Assembly: GCA_017744915.1 (NCBI GenBank) | Contig: JAGIAH010000004.1 | Location: forward strand, 248,001 to 312,000 | Length of the DNA stretch: 64,000 nucleotides | Direction of reading: 5' to 3' | Origin: Agrobacterium tumefaciens | GTDB lineage: Bacteria > Pseudomonadota > Alphaproteobacteria > Rhizobiales > Rhizobiaceae | In this document: piece by piece, positions 1 to 7,346 of the stretch | How positions within the stretch are numbered: the stretch's first letter is position 1 | Layout: each line of letters opens with the position of its first letter | Made by a program: the position numbers and the translations under genes | The notes under the pieces: generated by a model | Databases searched by the model: none | The model's input: only the letters and a program-made list of their open reading frames with translations | Told to the model about the DNA's origin: nothing

Positions 1-242
1 AGGCTGCGCCGCCCGTCGCCGGAGGTCGTAATGTCGATCACATCTGCATAGCGACCGGTCCTCTGAACCATGATGCGCTTCGCGCACATCTGGCGAAATT
101 TAACGTCACGATAGAACACGAAGCCTTTCACGGCGGCGCGAGAGGAATGGGACATTCGTTCTATTTCCGTGATCCCTTCGGCAACAAGATCGAGCTGAAG
201 GGACCAGCCGAATATCCGGATGGACGGGCGGAAAACGCCTGA
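1..242 (+). CDS. VOC/glyoxalase-fold protein, C-terminal part (5' end outside window)
   Basis: Only the last 79 codons are present; frame begins at base 3. The translation has the typical second half of a VOC (glyoxalase I/extradiol dioxygenase fold) module: NVDHICIA, whose His is a usual metal ligand on the first strand, then SFYFRDPFGNKIEL, the classic closing strand with DPxGNxIEL and the metal-binding Glu. The tail after that is short and charged. Substrate cannot be told from this fold, which serves lyases, dioxygenases and resistance proteins. It converges on ccoP and shares the hairpin terminator just downstream. Confidence 0.8.
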   Translation, partial: AAPPVAGGRNVDHICIATGPLNHDALRAHLAKFNVTIEHEAFHGGARGMGHSFYFRDPFGNKIELKGPAEYPDGRAENA

Positions 243-252
243 TCTGAACAAT

Positions 253-286
253 AAAAAAGGGCGCCTCCCGGCGCCCCTTCTTTTTA
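253..286. terminator. Bidirectional intrinsic terminator
   Basis: A 7-bp stem GGGCGCC/GGCGCCC (259-265 and 270-276) with loop TCCC is flanked by A-run on the left and T-run on the right, so it can stop both the VOC gene (+) and the ccoNOQP operon (-). Confidence 0.8.
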
Positions 287-297
287 TTCTACTTGCC

Positions 298-1161
298 TCA
301 TTCGCCCCCACCAAGCGAATGCACGAAGATCGCCAGCTGCTTGACGGTCGTATCACCAAGACGCTCTCCCCAGGCGGGCATAACGCCATGCTTGGGCGAC
401 CGGATCTGCGCGACGATCCCTTCCTCCCCATGCGCCTTCAGCCAGATCGCATCGGCCAGATTGGGCGCGCCGAATTCGCGATTACCCTTGGCGTCCTCGC
501 CGTGGCACGAGGCGCAATTGTCGGCGAAGAGCTGCTTGCCGGGCTCCACCAGCGCCGGGTTGGAGGGCGTTCCGGTGAGGCTAACGACATAGGCGGCAAC
601 CTCGCGGATTTCGTCGGATTTGAGAATGTCGCCGAAGGCCGGCATTTCCGAAGCGCGCGTATCCGCGTCGTCGGCAAAACGAATGCCGTGCTTCACCGTC
701 GTATAGATATCGTCGACACTGCCGCCCCACATCCAGTCGTCATCATTGAGGTTGGGATAGCCCTGCCCGCCTTCGGCACCCGAACCGTGACACTGAATGC
801 AGTTGACCTTGAAGGCGGCAGCACCGCCGGAAAGGGCAAATTGCATCAGGGTCGGATCAGCCTGAATTTCGGCGAGCGACGAATTGGCGATCCTGTCGAC
901 ATAAACGCTCTGCGCCTGTTTCGCATCGGCAATATCGGCGGCAATCTCGCCACGGCTGCTCCAGCCGAGCAACCCCTTCGTTGCGCCGCTGATCAACGGA
1001 TAAGCCGGATATGCAATGGTGTAACCGATTGCCCAGAGGATCGTGAAATAGAAGGTCCAGACCCACCAGCGCGGCATCGGATTGTTCAGCTCGCGGATAC
1101 CGTCCCATTCATGGCCGGTAGTTTCGACGCCGCTGATGTCATCAATGTGTTTTTCGGACAT
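298..1161 (-). CDS. ccoP (fixP): cbb3-type cytochrome c oxidase subunit III, dihaem cytochrome c
   Basis: 287 residues, the usual length. One N-terminal membrane helix (about 33-56) is followed by two cytochrome c domains, each with a CxxCH haem c site: CIQCH at 121-125 and CASCH at 216-220. Axial methionines are available in MPAFGD and MPAWGE. The protein is anchored in the inner membrane and passes electrons from the periplasmic side to the CcoO/CcoN core of the high-affinity oxidase used at low oxygen. It is the last gene of ccoNOQP, starting 3 bases after ccoQ ends. Start ATG chosen because it directly follows ccoQ and gives the full N-terminal helix. Confidence 0.96.
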   Translation of the reverse strand: MSEKHIDDISGVETTGHEWDGIRELNNPMPRWWVWTFYFTILWAIGYTIAYPAYPLISGATKGLLGWSSRGEIAADIADAKQAQSVYVDRIANSSLAEIQADPTLMQFALSGGAAAFKVNCIQCHGSGAEGGQGYPNLNDDDWMWGGSVDDIYTTVKHGIRFADDADTRASEMPAFGDILKSDEIREVAAYVVSLTGTPSNPALVEPGKQLFADNCASCHGEDAKGNREFGAPNLADAIWLKAHGEEGIVAQIRSPKHGVMPAWGERLGDTTVKQLAIFVHSLGGGE

Positions 1162-1164
1162 ATC

Positions 1165-1317
1165 CTAGTCCTCCTTGAGCGGAATGCTGGCGGCATCGTC
1201 CGCGGCCTTCTTCGAGCCGGGGCGAAGGGTGAAAACGACGACGCCGGCGAAGAACAGAGTCATGACAAGCAAGCCCCAGCTATCGGCGAAGTGGCGCATG
1301 GCCGTATAGGTTTCCAT
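1165..1317 (-). CDS. ccoQ (fixQ): cbb3-type cytochrome c oxidase subunit CcoQ (FixQ)
   Basis: A 50-residue protein: METYTAMRHFADSWGLL, one membrane helix (about 14-31) and a polar charged tail ending in PLKED. Length, single helix and position between ccoO and ccoP identify it as CcoQ, the small subunit that stabilises the oxidase complex, although sequence conservation in this family is low. A GAGGCGAG ribosome site precedes the ATG, 12 bases after the ccoO stop. Confidence 0.92.
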   Translation of the reverse strand: METYTAMRHFADSWGLLVMTLFFAGVVVFTLRPGSKKAADDAASIPLKED

Positions 1318-1329
1318 CGTCTCGCCTCC

Positions 1330-2061
1330 TCACCGGTATCCGGCGGCATCGTCATAGGTTGAGAAATCAACCAGCGTGCCGAGCATCTGCAGATAGGCGA
1401 CAAGCGCATCCATTTCGGTGAGCTTGGCCGGATCGCCGTCGAAATCACCGACCTTGGCTTTCGGATACCGCGCCAGCAGTTCCGAGGAGTCCGCATTCGG
1501 ATCGGCCTGGGCGGCAAGATCGGCCGCGGATTTCTCGATCATCTCGTCGCTATAGGGCACACCCACGGCGCGGTTGGCTTTCAGCTCCATGGAGACGTCC
1601 GTGATCTTCAGCGGCGTGGTCTTCAGGAACGCATAGGACGGCATGATCGATTCCGGCACGACCGAGCGCGGATCGGCCAGATGCTGCACGTGCCATTCGT
1701 TCGAATAACGGTCGCCGACACGGGCAAGGTCCGGTCCCGTGCGCTTCGAACCCCACTGGAACGGATGGTCGTACATGGATTCCGCCGCCAGGCTGTAATG
1801 CCCGTAACGCTCCACCTCGTCGCGGAACGGACGGATCATCTGGCTGTGACAGACGTAACATCCCTCGCGGATGTAGATATTGCGTCCGGCAAGCTCCAGC
1901 GGCGTGTAGGGCCGCATGCCTTCCACCTTCTCGATGGTGTTTTCGAGATAGAACAGCGGCGCGATTTCCACGATGCCGCCGATCGAGACGACCAGCAGGG
2001 AGCCGACCAGAAGCAGCGTGGCGTTGCGTTCGATGACGGCGTGTTTGTCGAGTATGGACAT
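1330..2061 (-). CDS. ccoO (fixO): cbb3-type cytochrome c oxidase subunit II, monohaem cytochrome c
   Basis: 243 residues, normal for CcoO. A membrane anchor (about 15-37) leads into a periplasmic cytochrome c domain with one haem c site, CYVCH at 68-72, in the family signature [13 protein letters not shown]. The following [16 protein letters not shown] block, with GPDLARVG further on, is strongly conserved in CcoO. It accepts electrons from CcoP and passes them to CcoN. It starts 9 bases after the ccoN stop with an AGGAGGGGCAG-like ribosome site. Confidence 0.96.
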   Translation of the reverse strand: MSILDKHAVIERNATLLLVGSLLVVSIGGIVEIAPLFYLENTIEKVEGMRPYTPLELAGRNIYIREGCYVCHSQMIRPFRDEVERYGHYSLAAESMYDHPFQWGSKRTGPDLARVGDRYSNEWHVQHLADPRSVVPESIMPSYAFLKTTPLKITDVSMELKANRAVGVPYSDEMIEKSAADLAAQADPNADSSELLARYPKAKVGDFDGDPAKLTEMDALVAYLQMLGTLVDFSTYDDAAGYR

Positions 2062-2070
2062 CTGCCCCTC

Positions 2071-3717
2071 CTATTCCGCGGGCTGTAGCGAACGGGCTTC
2101 GGCGGGCTGCGCCAAAGCTTCGGCATCCGTATGGACGCCCTCGTCGCGTTGATGACCGAGGATGGTCATCGTGACGTTGTAGGCCATGATCAGCGCGCCG
2201 CTGAGGAACATCAGGCCGCCCAATGCACGCATCACGTAATAGGGGAACAGGGCCGCGACCGATTCCGCGAAGGAATAGACGAGGAAGCCCTGGCTATCAT
2301 ATTCGCGCCACATCAGGGCCTGCTGGATGCCGGCCACCCACATGACGGCGGCGTAGACGACGATGCCGAGCGTGGCGAGCCAGAAGTGCCAGTTGACGAG
2401 TTGCAGGCTGTAGAGACGTTTCCTGCCCCAGAGCTTCGGCGTCAGGTAATAGATCGCGCCGAAGGTGATCATGCCGTTCCAGCCGAGAGCGCCGGAATGA
2501 ACATGGCCGATGGTCCAGTCGGTATAGTGGCTGAGCGAGTTGACGGCCTTGATCGACATCATCGGACCTTCGAAGGTCGCCATGCCGTAGAAGGCCACCG
2601 CCATCACCATCATGCGCACGACGGGATCGGTGCGGATCTTGTCCCAGGCGCCCGAGAGCGTCATCAGACCGTTGATCATGCCGCCCCAGGAAGGCATCCA
2701 CAACATGACCGAGAACACCATGCCGAGCGTCTGCGCCCAGTCCGGCAGCGCCGTATAATGCAGGTGGTGCGGGCCGGCCCAGATATACATGAAGATCAGC
2801 GCCCAGAAGTGGATGATCGACAGACGGTAGGAATAGACCGGGCGGTTCACCTGCTTCGGAATGAAATAATACATCATGCCGAGGAAGCCGGCGGTCAGGA
2901 AGAACCCGACGGCATTATGGCCGTACCACCATTGCGTCAGCGCATCCTGCACGCCCGAGAAGGCCGAGTAGCTCTTGACCCCGAGGAAGGAAACCGGAAC
3001 CGCCAGATTATTGACGATGTGCAACATGGCGATGGTGACGATGAAGCCGAGATAGAACCAGTTCGCCACATAGATATGCGGCTCCTTGCGCATCAGGATC
3101 GTACCGAGGAAGGCGACCAGATAGGCGACCCAGACGATGGTCAGCCAGATATCGACATACCATTCCGGCTCCGCATATTCGCGGCCCTGGGTGATGCCGA
3201 GCAGATAGCCGGTGGCGGCCATGATGATGAAGAGATTATAGCCCCAGAACACGAACCAGCCGAGATTGCCGCCGAACAGGCGCGCGCGACAGGTTCTCTG
3301 CACCACATAAAACGATGTGGCGATCAGCGCATTTCCCCCGAAAGCGAAGATCACCGCAGAGGTGTGCAGCGGCCGCATGCGGCCGAAATTGAAATAGGGC
3401 GCGATGTTGAGATCGGGAAAGGCGAGCTGCAGCGCGACTACGACCCCGACCAGAAAACCGACGACACCCCAGAACACGGTGGCGATGACGCCGTATTTCA
3501 CCACTTCGTCGAAATATTCGGATTTCAGCCGGGCGCGCGCGGCCGGATCGACAGGCGCGAAGGAAACCCGGCGCAGCAGAAGCACCGTGCTGACCAGAAG
3601 CGTAAAGAACAGCACCCACATATGGGCGGCGAAAAGACTGTCATGGGCAAAGGCTGCCCCGAGCAACGCGAGAAAGGCCCCGAGGGCCACGATCGCGGTT
3701 TCTAACGTGTAATTCAT
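2071..3717 (-). CDS. ccoN (fixN): cbb3-type cytochrome c oxidase catalytic subunit I
   Basis: Haem-copper oxidase core of the high-affinity terminal oxidase. About 12 membrane helices. His ligands are visible in [13 protein letters not shown] (low-spin haem), [11 protein letters not shown] (CuB region), [13 protein letters not shown] and the closing [12 protein letters not shown] (high-spin and low-spin haem). The frame stays open upstream to 3846, but [15 protein letters not shown] at 3717 is the proper CcoN beginning (548 residues); the extra 43 residues would run through the anaerobox. First gene of ccoNOQP; expression at low oxygen is expected through the site at 3833-3846. Confidence 0.96.
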   Translation of the reverse strand: MNYTLETAIVALGAFLALLGAAFAHDSLFAAHMWVLFFTLLVSTVLLLRRVSFAPVDPAARARLKSEYFDEVVKYGVIATVFWGVVGFLVGVVVALQLAFPDLNIAPYFNFGRMRPLHTSAVIFAFGGNALIATSFYVVQRTCRARLFGGNLGWFVFWGYNLFIIMAATGYLLGITQGREYAEPEWYVDIWLTIVWVAYLVAFLGTILMRKEPHIYVANWFYLGFIVTIAMLHIVNNLAVPVSFLGVKSYSAFSGVQDALTQWWYGHNAVGFFLTAGFLGMMYYFIPKQVNRPVYSYRLSIIHFWALIFMYIWAGPHHLHYTALPDWAQTLGMVFSVMLWMPSWGGMINGLMTLSGAWDKIRTDPVVRMMVMAVAFYGMATFEGPMMSIKAVNSLSHYTDWTIGHVHSGALGWNGMITFGAIYYLTPKLWGRKRLYSLQLVNWHFWLATLGIVVYAAVMWVAGIQQALMWREYDSQGFLVYSFAESVAALFPYYVMRALGGLMFLSGALIMAYNVTMTILGHQRDEGVHTDAEALAQPAEARSLQPAE

Positions 3718-3832
3718 TGTTGGTTTCCCCCAACGTGCAAGCCGACCGACGAAAGGCACGGCACGCGCCCGGGAGAGCGGAAACGCGCCTTTGCGTCGGT
3801 TGGAGCATTGCCACCGGGCGGGGAAGGCCACC

Positions 3833-3846
3833 TTGATCCAGATCAA
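3833..3846 (-). promoter_or_regulatory. FNR/FixK/FnrN box (anaerobox) of ccoNOQP
   Basis: TTGATCCAGATCAA is a perfect match to the TTGAT-N4-ATCAA consensus bound by FNR, FixK and FnrN. It lies 116 bases upstream of the ccoN start. If centred at -41.5, transcription starts near 3798. The window's own FnrN gene is the obvious candidate regulator. Confidence 0.93.
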
Positions 3847-3953
3847 GAAAGCAAAGCTGTCGCAGCCCCCGTAAATCGGGCGGCGGCTTCACCGGAGGAA
3901 TTGCGCAGGAGCAAAAAGACGGCGGTGGCGATTTCGCTTTCGCAGGCCCTTTT

Positions 3954-4475
3954 TCAGCCCTTCATCTTTAGCGGCAGTCCGGCGGCGACGAAATAGACCT
4001 CGCCGGCAATGGCGGCAACGCGCTGGTGCAGCCGCCCGGCATGATCGCGGAATTCGCGCGCCATGCGGTTTTCCGGCACGATACCGAGGCCGACCTCGTT
4101 GGAGACGAGAATGAGTTTCGCCCTGGTCGATGCGATCGCCGCCTCAAGCGCAACGAAGGCGGCGTCGATATCGGCATTTTCCATCATCAGATTGGTGAGC
4201 CACAATGTCAGGCAGTCGATGAGGATGACGTTCTCCGGCTCATCGAGCCGCTGCAGCACGGCGGCAATATCGACCGGCGCCTCATGGGTGGTCCATTCCC
4301 CGCCCCGCCGCTCCCGGTGATGGCTGATGCGGTCACGCATCTCGTCATCCCATGCCCGGCCGGTCGCCAGATAATGCAGGCACGCACCGGCCTGCCCCGC
4401 AAGTTCTTCCGCGAAACGGGACTTGCCGGAGCGCGCGCCGCCAAGAATGAAAACGGAGCGGTTTTGATCTGTCAT
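3954..4475 (-). CDS. cobU (cobP): Bifunctional adenosylcobinamide kinase/adenosylcobinamide-phosphate guanylyltransferase
   Basis: 173 residues, usual for CobU/CobP. P-loop [13 protein letters not shown] at the N-terminus, then the family motifs [22 protein letters not shown] (whose His is the guanylylated residue region), [13 protein letters not shown] and [14 protein letters not shown]. It phosphorylates adenosylcobinamide and then attaches GMP, in late assembly of the B12 nucleotide loop. The frame is open to 4547, but ATG 4475 ([13 protein letters not shown]) gives the normal N-terminus. No other cob gene is nearby. The leader upstream is long (see 4476-4703). Confidence 0.94.
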   Translation of the reverse strand: MTDQNRSVFILGGARSGKSRFAEELAGQAGACLHYLATGRAWDDEMRDRISHHRERRGGEWTTHEAPVDIAAVLQRLDEPENVILIDCLTLWLTNLMMENADIDAAFVALEAAIASTRAKLILVSNEVGLGIVPENRMAREFRDHAGRLHQRVAAIAGEVYFVAAGLPLKMKG

Positions 4476-4963
4476 GGAAAACCTGGATGAAGAGAATGAA
4501 ACGGACCGGTGTCTTTGCAATGTCGCAAGCCGGTGACAGGCGGACATGAAGGGAACGATTCGTAGAAAAAGGCGTCCCCCGGTTGCTCATGCCGGACTGC
4601 CGCTGATACCGGGCCGAAGAGAACAAAACCTGCCTGCACGATGCGGGACATTGAAGCCTTGGCCACCCCGGATGCCGGAAACACCGGTCCTCCAGAAAGG
4701 CTAGGTGTGAATGGCAATTCTGTCAATCGGCAGGATACAGGCGGAACCGGTACGCAAAACCTTACCCGGAACCGGCAGACCTTTCGTCCGCGAAGCGATT
4801 GATAAAGCGACTTGGTTACCGGAAGGTTAGCGAAAATCCGAATGATGGAACCGCAACGGCAAGGGAGAATATTCGGAGACGGCAGCCGCCGCCATTGCCT
4901 TGCCATAGCCTTCAAATCAATATGCTTTCGAAGATTCGCAAACAGCAAGGTGGCCTGCCCGTG
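4476..4963. other. 488-base gap between cobU and the DUF599 gene; long cobU leader
   Basis: On the minus strand a promoter-like pair (4698-4726) would start an RNA near 4690. The first bases of that RNA, 4690-4681, are exactly complementary to 4512-4503, which lies 28 bases before the cobU start, so the two ends of the leader could pair and enclose about 170 bases. I looked for cobalamin riboswitch signature boxes and could not place them convincingly on the minus strand. Two open frames cross the gap; neither has a recognisable domain. Confidence 0.4.
4698..4726 (-). promoter_or_regulatory. Possible sigma-70 promoter for cobU
   Basis: Read on the minus strand: TTGACA (4726-4721), 17-base spacer, TAGCCT (4703-4698). 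The -35 is perfect and the spacing ideal; the -10 keeps the first TA and last T. Predicted start near 4690. Confidence 0.45.
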
Positions 4964-5656
4964 ATGACCGTCATGGACTATATCTCGATCATCGTTTTTA
5001 TCCTGCTATGGGCCGCCTATACCCATATCACGACGGGATCGCGACTGTTTTCGCGCGCCAGCCTCAATCAGGCCATGGCCGAGCGCCGGCGTCACTGGAT
5101 CATGAATTCGCTGAAGCGCGACCTGAAGATGATCGACACACAGATCATGGCCGGCCTTCAGAATGGCACCGCCTTTTTCGCCTCCACCTCCATCTTCGCC
5201 ATCGGCGGATGTTTCGCGCTTCTGGGGGCGACCGAGCAGGTCGAATCGGTCTTCCGCGACATGCCTTTCGTGCATTATTCCGGGCGCACGGCCTTCGAGC
5301 TGAAGGTCATCGGACTCACCTGCCTGTTCGGTTATTCCTTCTTCAAATTCGGCTGGTCCTACCGCCTGTTCAACTATTGCACCATCCTGTTCGGCGCCAT
5401 CCCCATGGTCCACGATGTCGGTGCGGACCGCGAGGCGGCGGAACGTGCCGCCGAAAATGTCATAAAGATGAACATCATCGCTGCTAAGAACTTCAATGAC
5501 GGCCTGCGGACGATCTTCCTGTCCATCGGTTACCTCGGCTGGTTCATCAGCCCCTATGTCTTCATCGCCAGCACCGTCATCATCATCGTCGCACTCCTGC
5601 GCCGCCAGTTCTTTTCAGAAGCCCGTCTCGCCATCATGGAAGAAAACAGGCCTTGA
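4964..5656 (+). CDS. DUF599 family membrane protein
   Basis: 230 residues, matching the DUF599 family (about 220-240). The N-terminus MTVMDYISIIVFILLWAAYTHI is the typical first helix; further helices lie near 65-85, 115-140 and 185-215. A conserved-looking central stretch reads SFFKFGWSYRLFNYC. Function of the family is unknown to me. ATG 4964 was preferred over in-frame ATG 4922 because an AAGGTGG ribosome site precedes it and it begins exactly at the family's first helix; the longer start would add 14 residues. It stands alone between cobU and the DUF1624 gene. Confidence 0.8.
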   Translation: MTVMDYISIIVFILLWAAYTHITTGSRLFSRASLNQAMAERRRHWIMNSLKRDLKMIDTQIMAGLQNGTAFFASTSIFAIGGCFALLGATEQVESVFRDMPFVHYSGRTAFELKVIGLTCLFGYSFFKFGWSYRLFNYCTILFGAIPMVHDVGADREAAERAAENVIKMNIIAAKNFNDGLRTIFLSIGYLGWFISPYVFIASTVIIIVALLRRQFFSEARLAIMEENRP

Positions 5657-5736
5657 AATCGCCGCACTTCAAGGGCCAAGCCCCACGTTAATTCAAGTGA
5701 TTACCGGCCCCTCGAAAAGCTGAAAAAGCGGAAACC

Positions 5737-6702
5737 ATGGACACAGACACAGCCGCAAATGAAACCCGCCGCAGAGGCCGCATCGGCGTGCTGGATACGC
5801 TGAGAGGGCTCGCCCTCCTCGCCATGGCGTCCTACCACTTCACATGGAATCTGGAATATTTCGGCTATCTCGAACCCGGCACGGCGACGACGGGTCTGTG
5901 GAAGCTCTATGCGCGCGGCATCGCCAGTTCATTCCTGTTTCTCGCCGGCTTCAGCCTGTTCCTCGCCCATGGCAAGGGTCTGAACTGGCCGTCTTTCGGC
6001 AAGCGTTTTGCGATGGTGGCGGGGTCTGCCCTGCTCATCACCGTCGCCACCTATTTCGCGTTCCCGGACAGCTTCATCTTCTTCGGCATCCTGCACAATA
6101 TTGCCGCCGCAAGCCTTGTGGGACTGCTGTTCCTGCGGGCACCCGCGCCGGTGACTTTGCTTTTCGCTGTCATCGCATTTGTCCTGCCGCACTATCTGCA
6201 ATCCGACCTGTTCAATGCAAAATGGCTGGCCTGGATCGGTTTTTCCACCATGCCGCCGCGTTCGAACGACTATGTTCCGCTGCTGCCCTGGCTTGCACCC
6301 TTCCTCGCCGGCCTTGCGGTTTCGCAATTCGTCACGCCACACGGCTGGCTGGACCGCTTTCGCAATCCAAGCTCGCCGCGCAATCTGATCGCCAGCGCCG
6401 GCCGCCATAGCCTCGCCTTTTACCTCATCCACCAGCCGGTGCTGATCGGCCTCGTCTACACCCTGTCCGTCCTCGCCCCGCCTCCGCCCGTCGATCAGGT
6501 CGAGCTCTACAAATCGAGCTGTGAAAAAAGCTGCGTCGAGCAGCCGAACGGGCTGGAACTGTGCCAGCGTTTCTGCGGCTGTACGCTAGAGAAGCTGCAG
6601 GCGGAAAACCTGTTCGACACGATGATGGAAGGCAAACTCAGCGCCGATCAGCAGACAAAGGTCAGCGAAGTGGCGCAACAGTGTACGGTTGAGGCGCAAT
6701 AG
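5737..6702 (+). CDS. DUF1624/HGSNAT-type membrane acyltransferase-like protein with Cys-rich tail
   Basis: 321 residues. It opens with GRIGVLDTLRGLALLAMASYHFTWNLEYFG, the hallmark of the heparan-alpha-glucosaminide N-acetyltransferase/DUF1624 group, with the conserved Asp-Arg and His on the first helix. About seven membrane helices follow, ending at FYLIHQPVLIGLVYTLSVL (about 229-247). Such proteins are thought to move an acyl group across or at the membrane; the acceptor here is unknown. The last 65 residues are a soluble Cys-rich tail with CEKSC and CQRFCGC plus a final Cys near the end, unlike the rest of the protein. A 21-bp-arm palindrome lies 16 bases after the stop. Confidence 0.82.
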   Translation: MDTDTAANETRRRGRIGVLDTLRGLALLAMASYHFTWNLEYFGYLEPGTATTGLWKLYARGIASSFLFLAGFSLFLAHGKGLNWPSFGKRFAMVAGSALLITVATYFAFPDSFIFFGILHNIAAASLVGLLFLRAPAPVTLLFAVIAFVLPHYLQSDLFNAKWLAWIGFSTMPPRSNDYVPLLPWLAPFLAGLAVSQFVTPHGWLDRFRNPSSPRNLIASAGRHSLAFYLIHQPVLIGLVYTLSVLAPPPPVDQVELYKSSCEKSCVEQPNGLELCQRFCGCTLEKLQAENLFDTMMEGKLSADQQTKVSEVAQQCTVEAQ

Positions 6703-6718
6703 GGAGACGTCAGGGCTT

Positions 6719-6761
6719 GCCGCTTGTTTCTTCTCCCCGACGGGGAGAAGAAACAAGCGGC
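6719..6761. repeat. Perfect 43-bp palindrome, dispersed intergenic element, copy 1
   Basis: Two 21-base arms (6719-6739 and 6741-6761) are perfectly complementary around a single A. The arm core GTTTCTTCTCCCC recurs in the palindrome at 53812-53841, so this is a repeated element and not only a local terminator. It lies just past the DUF1624 stop and may also stop transcription. Confidence 0.85.
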
Positions 6762-6888
6762 GCACATTCGCTCCAAGGCGACCCATTGCCGCTCTAGCGA
6801 TCATCCCTCAAAGGAATGCGGTAAAGATAAAAGGCTTGAGACCTGTTTCGGCATCAAGTCATGGAAGATCAAGCAGCACGAGCTGCTT

Positions 6889-7305
6889 TCAAGTCCCCAC
6901 GCCGATCTCGGCAAGCCGCGTCAGGCACGCCTCTTCGACATTGTCGAGTTCCGCCAGCGTCTCTTCGATGTCCTTGCGCTTCTGCCGAAGCTCGGCGCGC
7001 TTTTCGTCGACCTTCTTCATCAGCAGCACCAGCTGGCCCGATTCGCCCGGCGGTTCCTTGTAGACGTGAATGATTTCGCGAATTTCGGAGATGGTAAAAC
7101 CGATACGGCGGCCTCGCAGGATTTCCTGGATGAGTCGGCGGTCCGCAGCCCTGAAAAGCCGGGTGCGCCCGCGACGCTCAGGGTGAATCAGCCCCTCATC
7201 CTCGTAAAATCGCAAGGTGCGGGTGGAAACACCGAATTCGCGTGTCAGTTCGGTTATGCTATAATACTTGTCCAAGGGCCTATCCGATTCATGGTCGGAA
7301 GACAT
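6889..7305 (-). CDS. MerR family transcriptional regulator (LiuR-like size)
   Basis: 138 residues. N-terminal winged helix with YYSITELTREFGVSTRTLRFYEDEGLI (about 14-40) and the second MerR helix region RIGFTISEIREIIHVY. A long C-terminal helix (about 90-130, VDEKRAELRQKRKDIEETLAELD) serves as dimer coiled coil. No Cys cluster for metals or Fe-S and no large ligand domain, so it resembles the short MerR regulators of acyl-CoA metabolism; that assignment is inference. A 22-bp palindrome sits 4 bases before its ATG, overlapping the ribosome site GAAGG, which suggests it represses itself. mgtE ends 42 bases upstream on the same strand. Confidence 0.88.
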   Translation of the reverse strand: MSSDHESDRPLDKYYSITELTREFGVSTRTLRFYEDEGLIHPERRGRTRLFRAADRRLIQEILRGRRIGFTISEIREIIHVYKEPPGESGQLVLLMKKVDEKRAELRQKRKDIEETLAELDNVEEACLTRLAEIGVGT

Positions 7306-7308
7306 TAT

Positions 7309-7330
7309 TTGACCTTCACGTAAAAGTCAA
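7309..7330 (-). promoter_or_regulatory. Palindromic operator upstream of the MerR gene
   Basis: TTGAC and GTCAA form the ends of a 22-bp imperfect palindrome centred on ACGT, with 18 of 22 positions symmetric. It overlaps a possible -35 (TTGACT) and lies between the mgtE stop and the merR start. Likely site for the MerR protein itself (inference). Confidence 0.6.
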
Positions 7331-7346
7331 TTTTTGCCCGCCTCGC

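Noticed and set aside
2131-3705. A 524-codon open frame opposite ccoN
   Set aside because: His/Asp/Glu-rich shadow of a membrane protein gene; typical complement of hydrophobic codons.
4503-4745. Cobalamin riboswitch
   Set aside because: Some pieces on the plus strand (GAAGGGAACG, CCCCCGG, GGCAGGATAC) recall the consensus, but the order and spacing do not fit and the plus strand is the wrong one for cobU. Kept only as a structured-leader question.
4472-4948. A 158-codon open frame in the cobU leader, whose end overlaps the cobU start
   Set aside because: No family resemblance. The last 59 codons start with ATG and could be a leader ORF, but without a ribosome site I would not call it.
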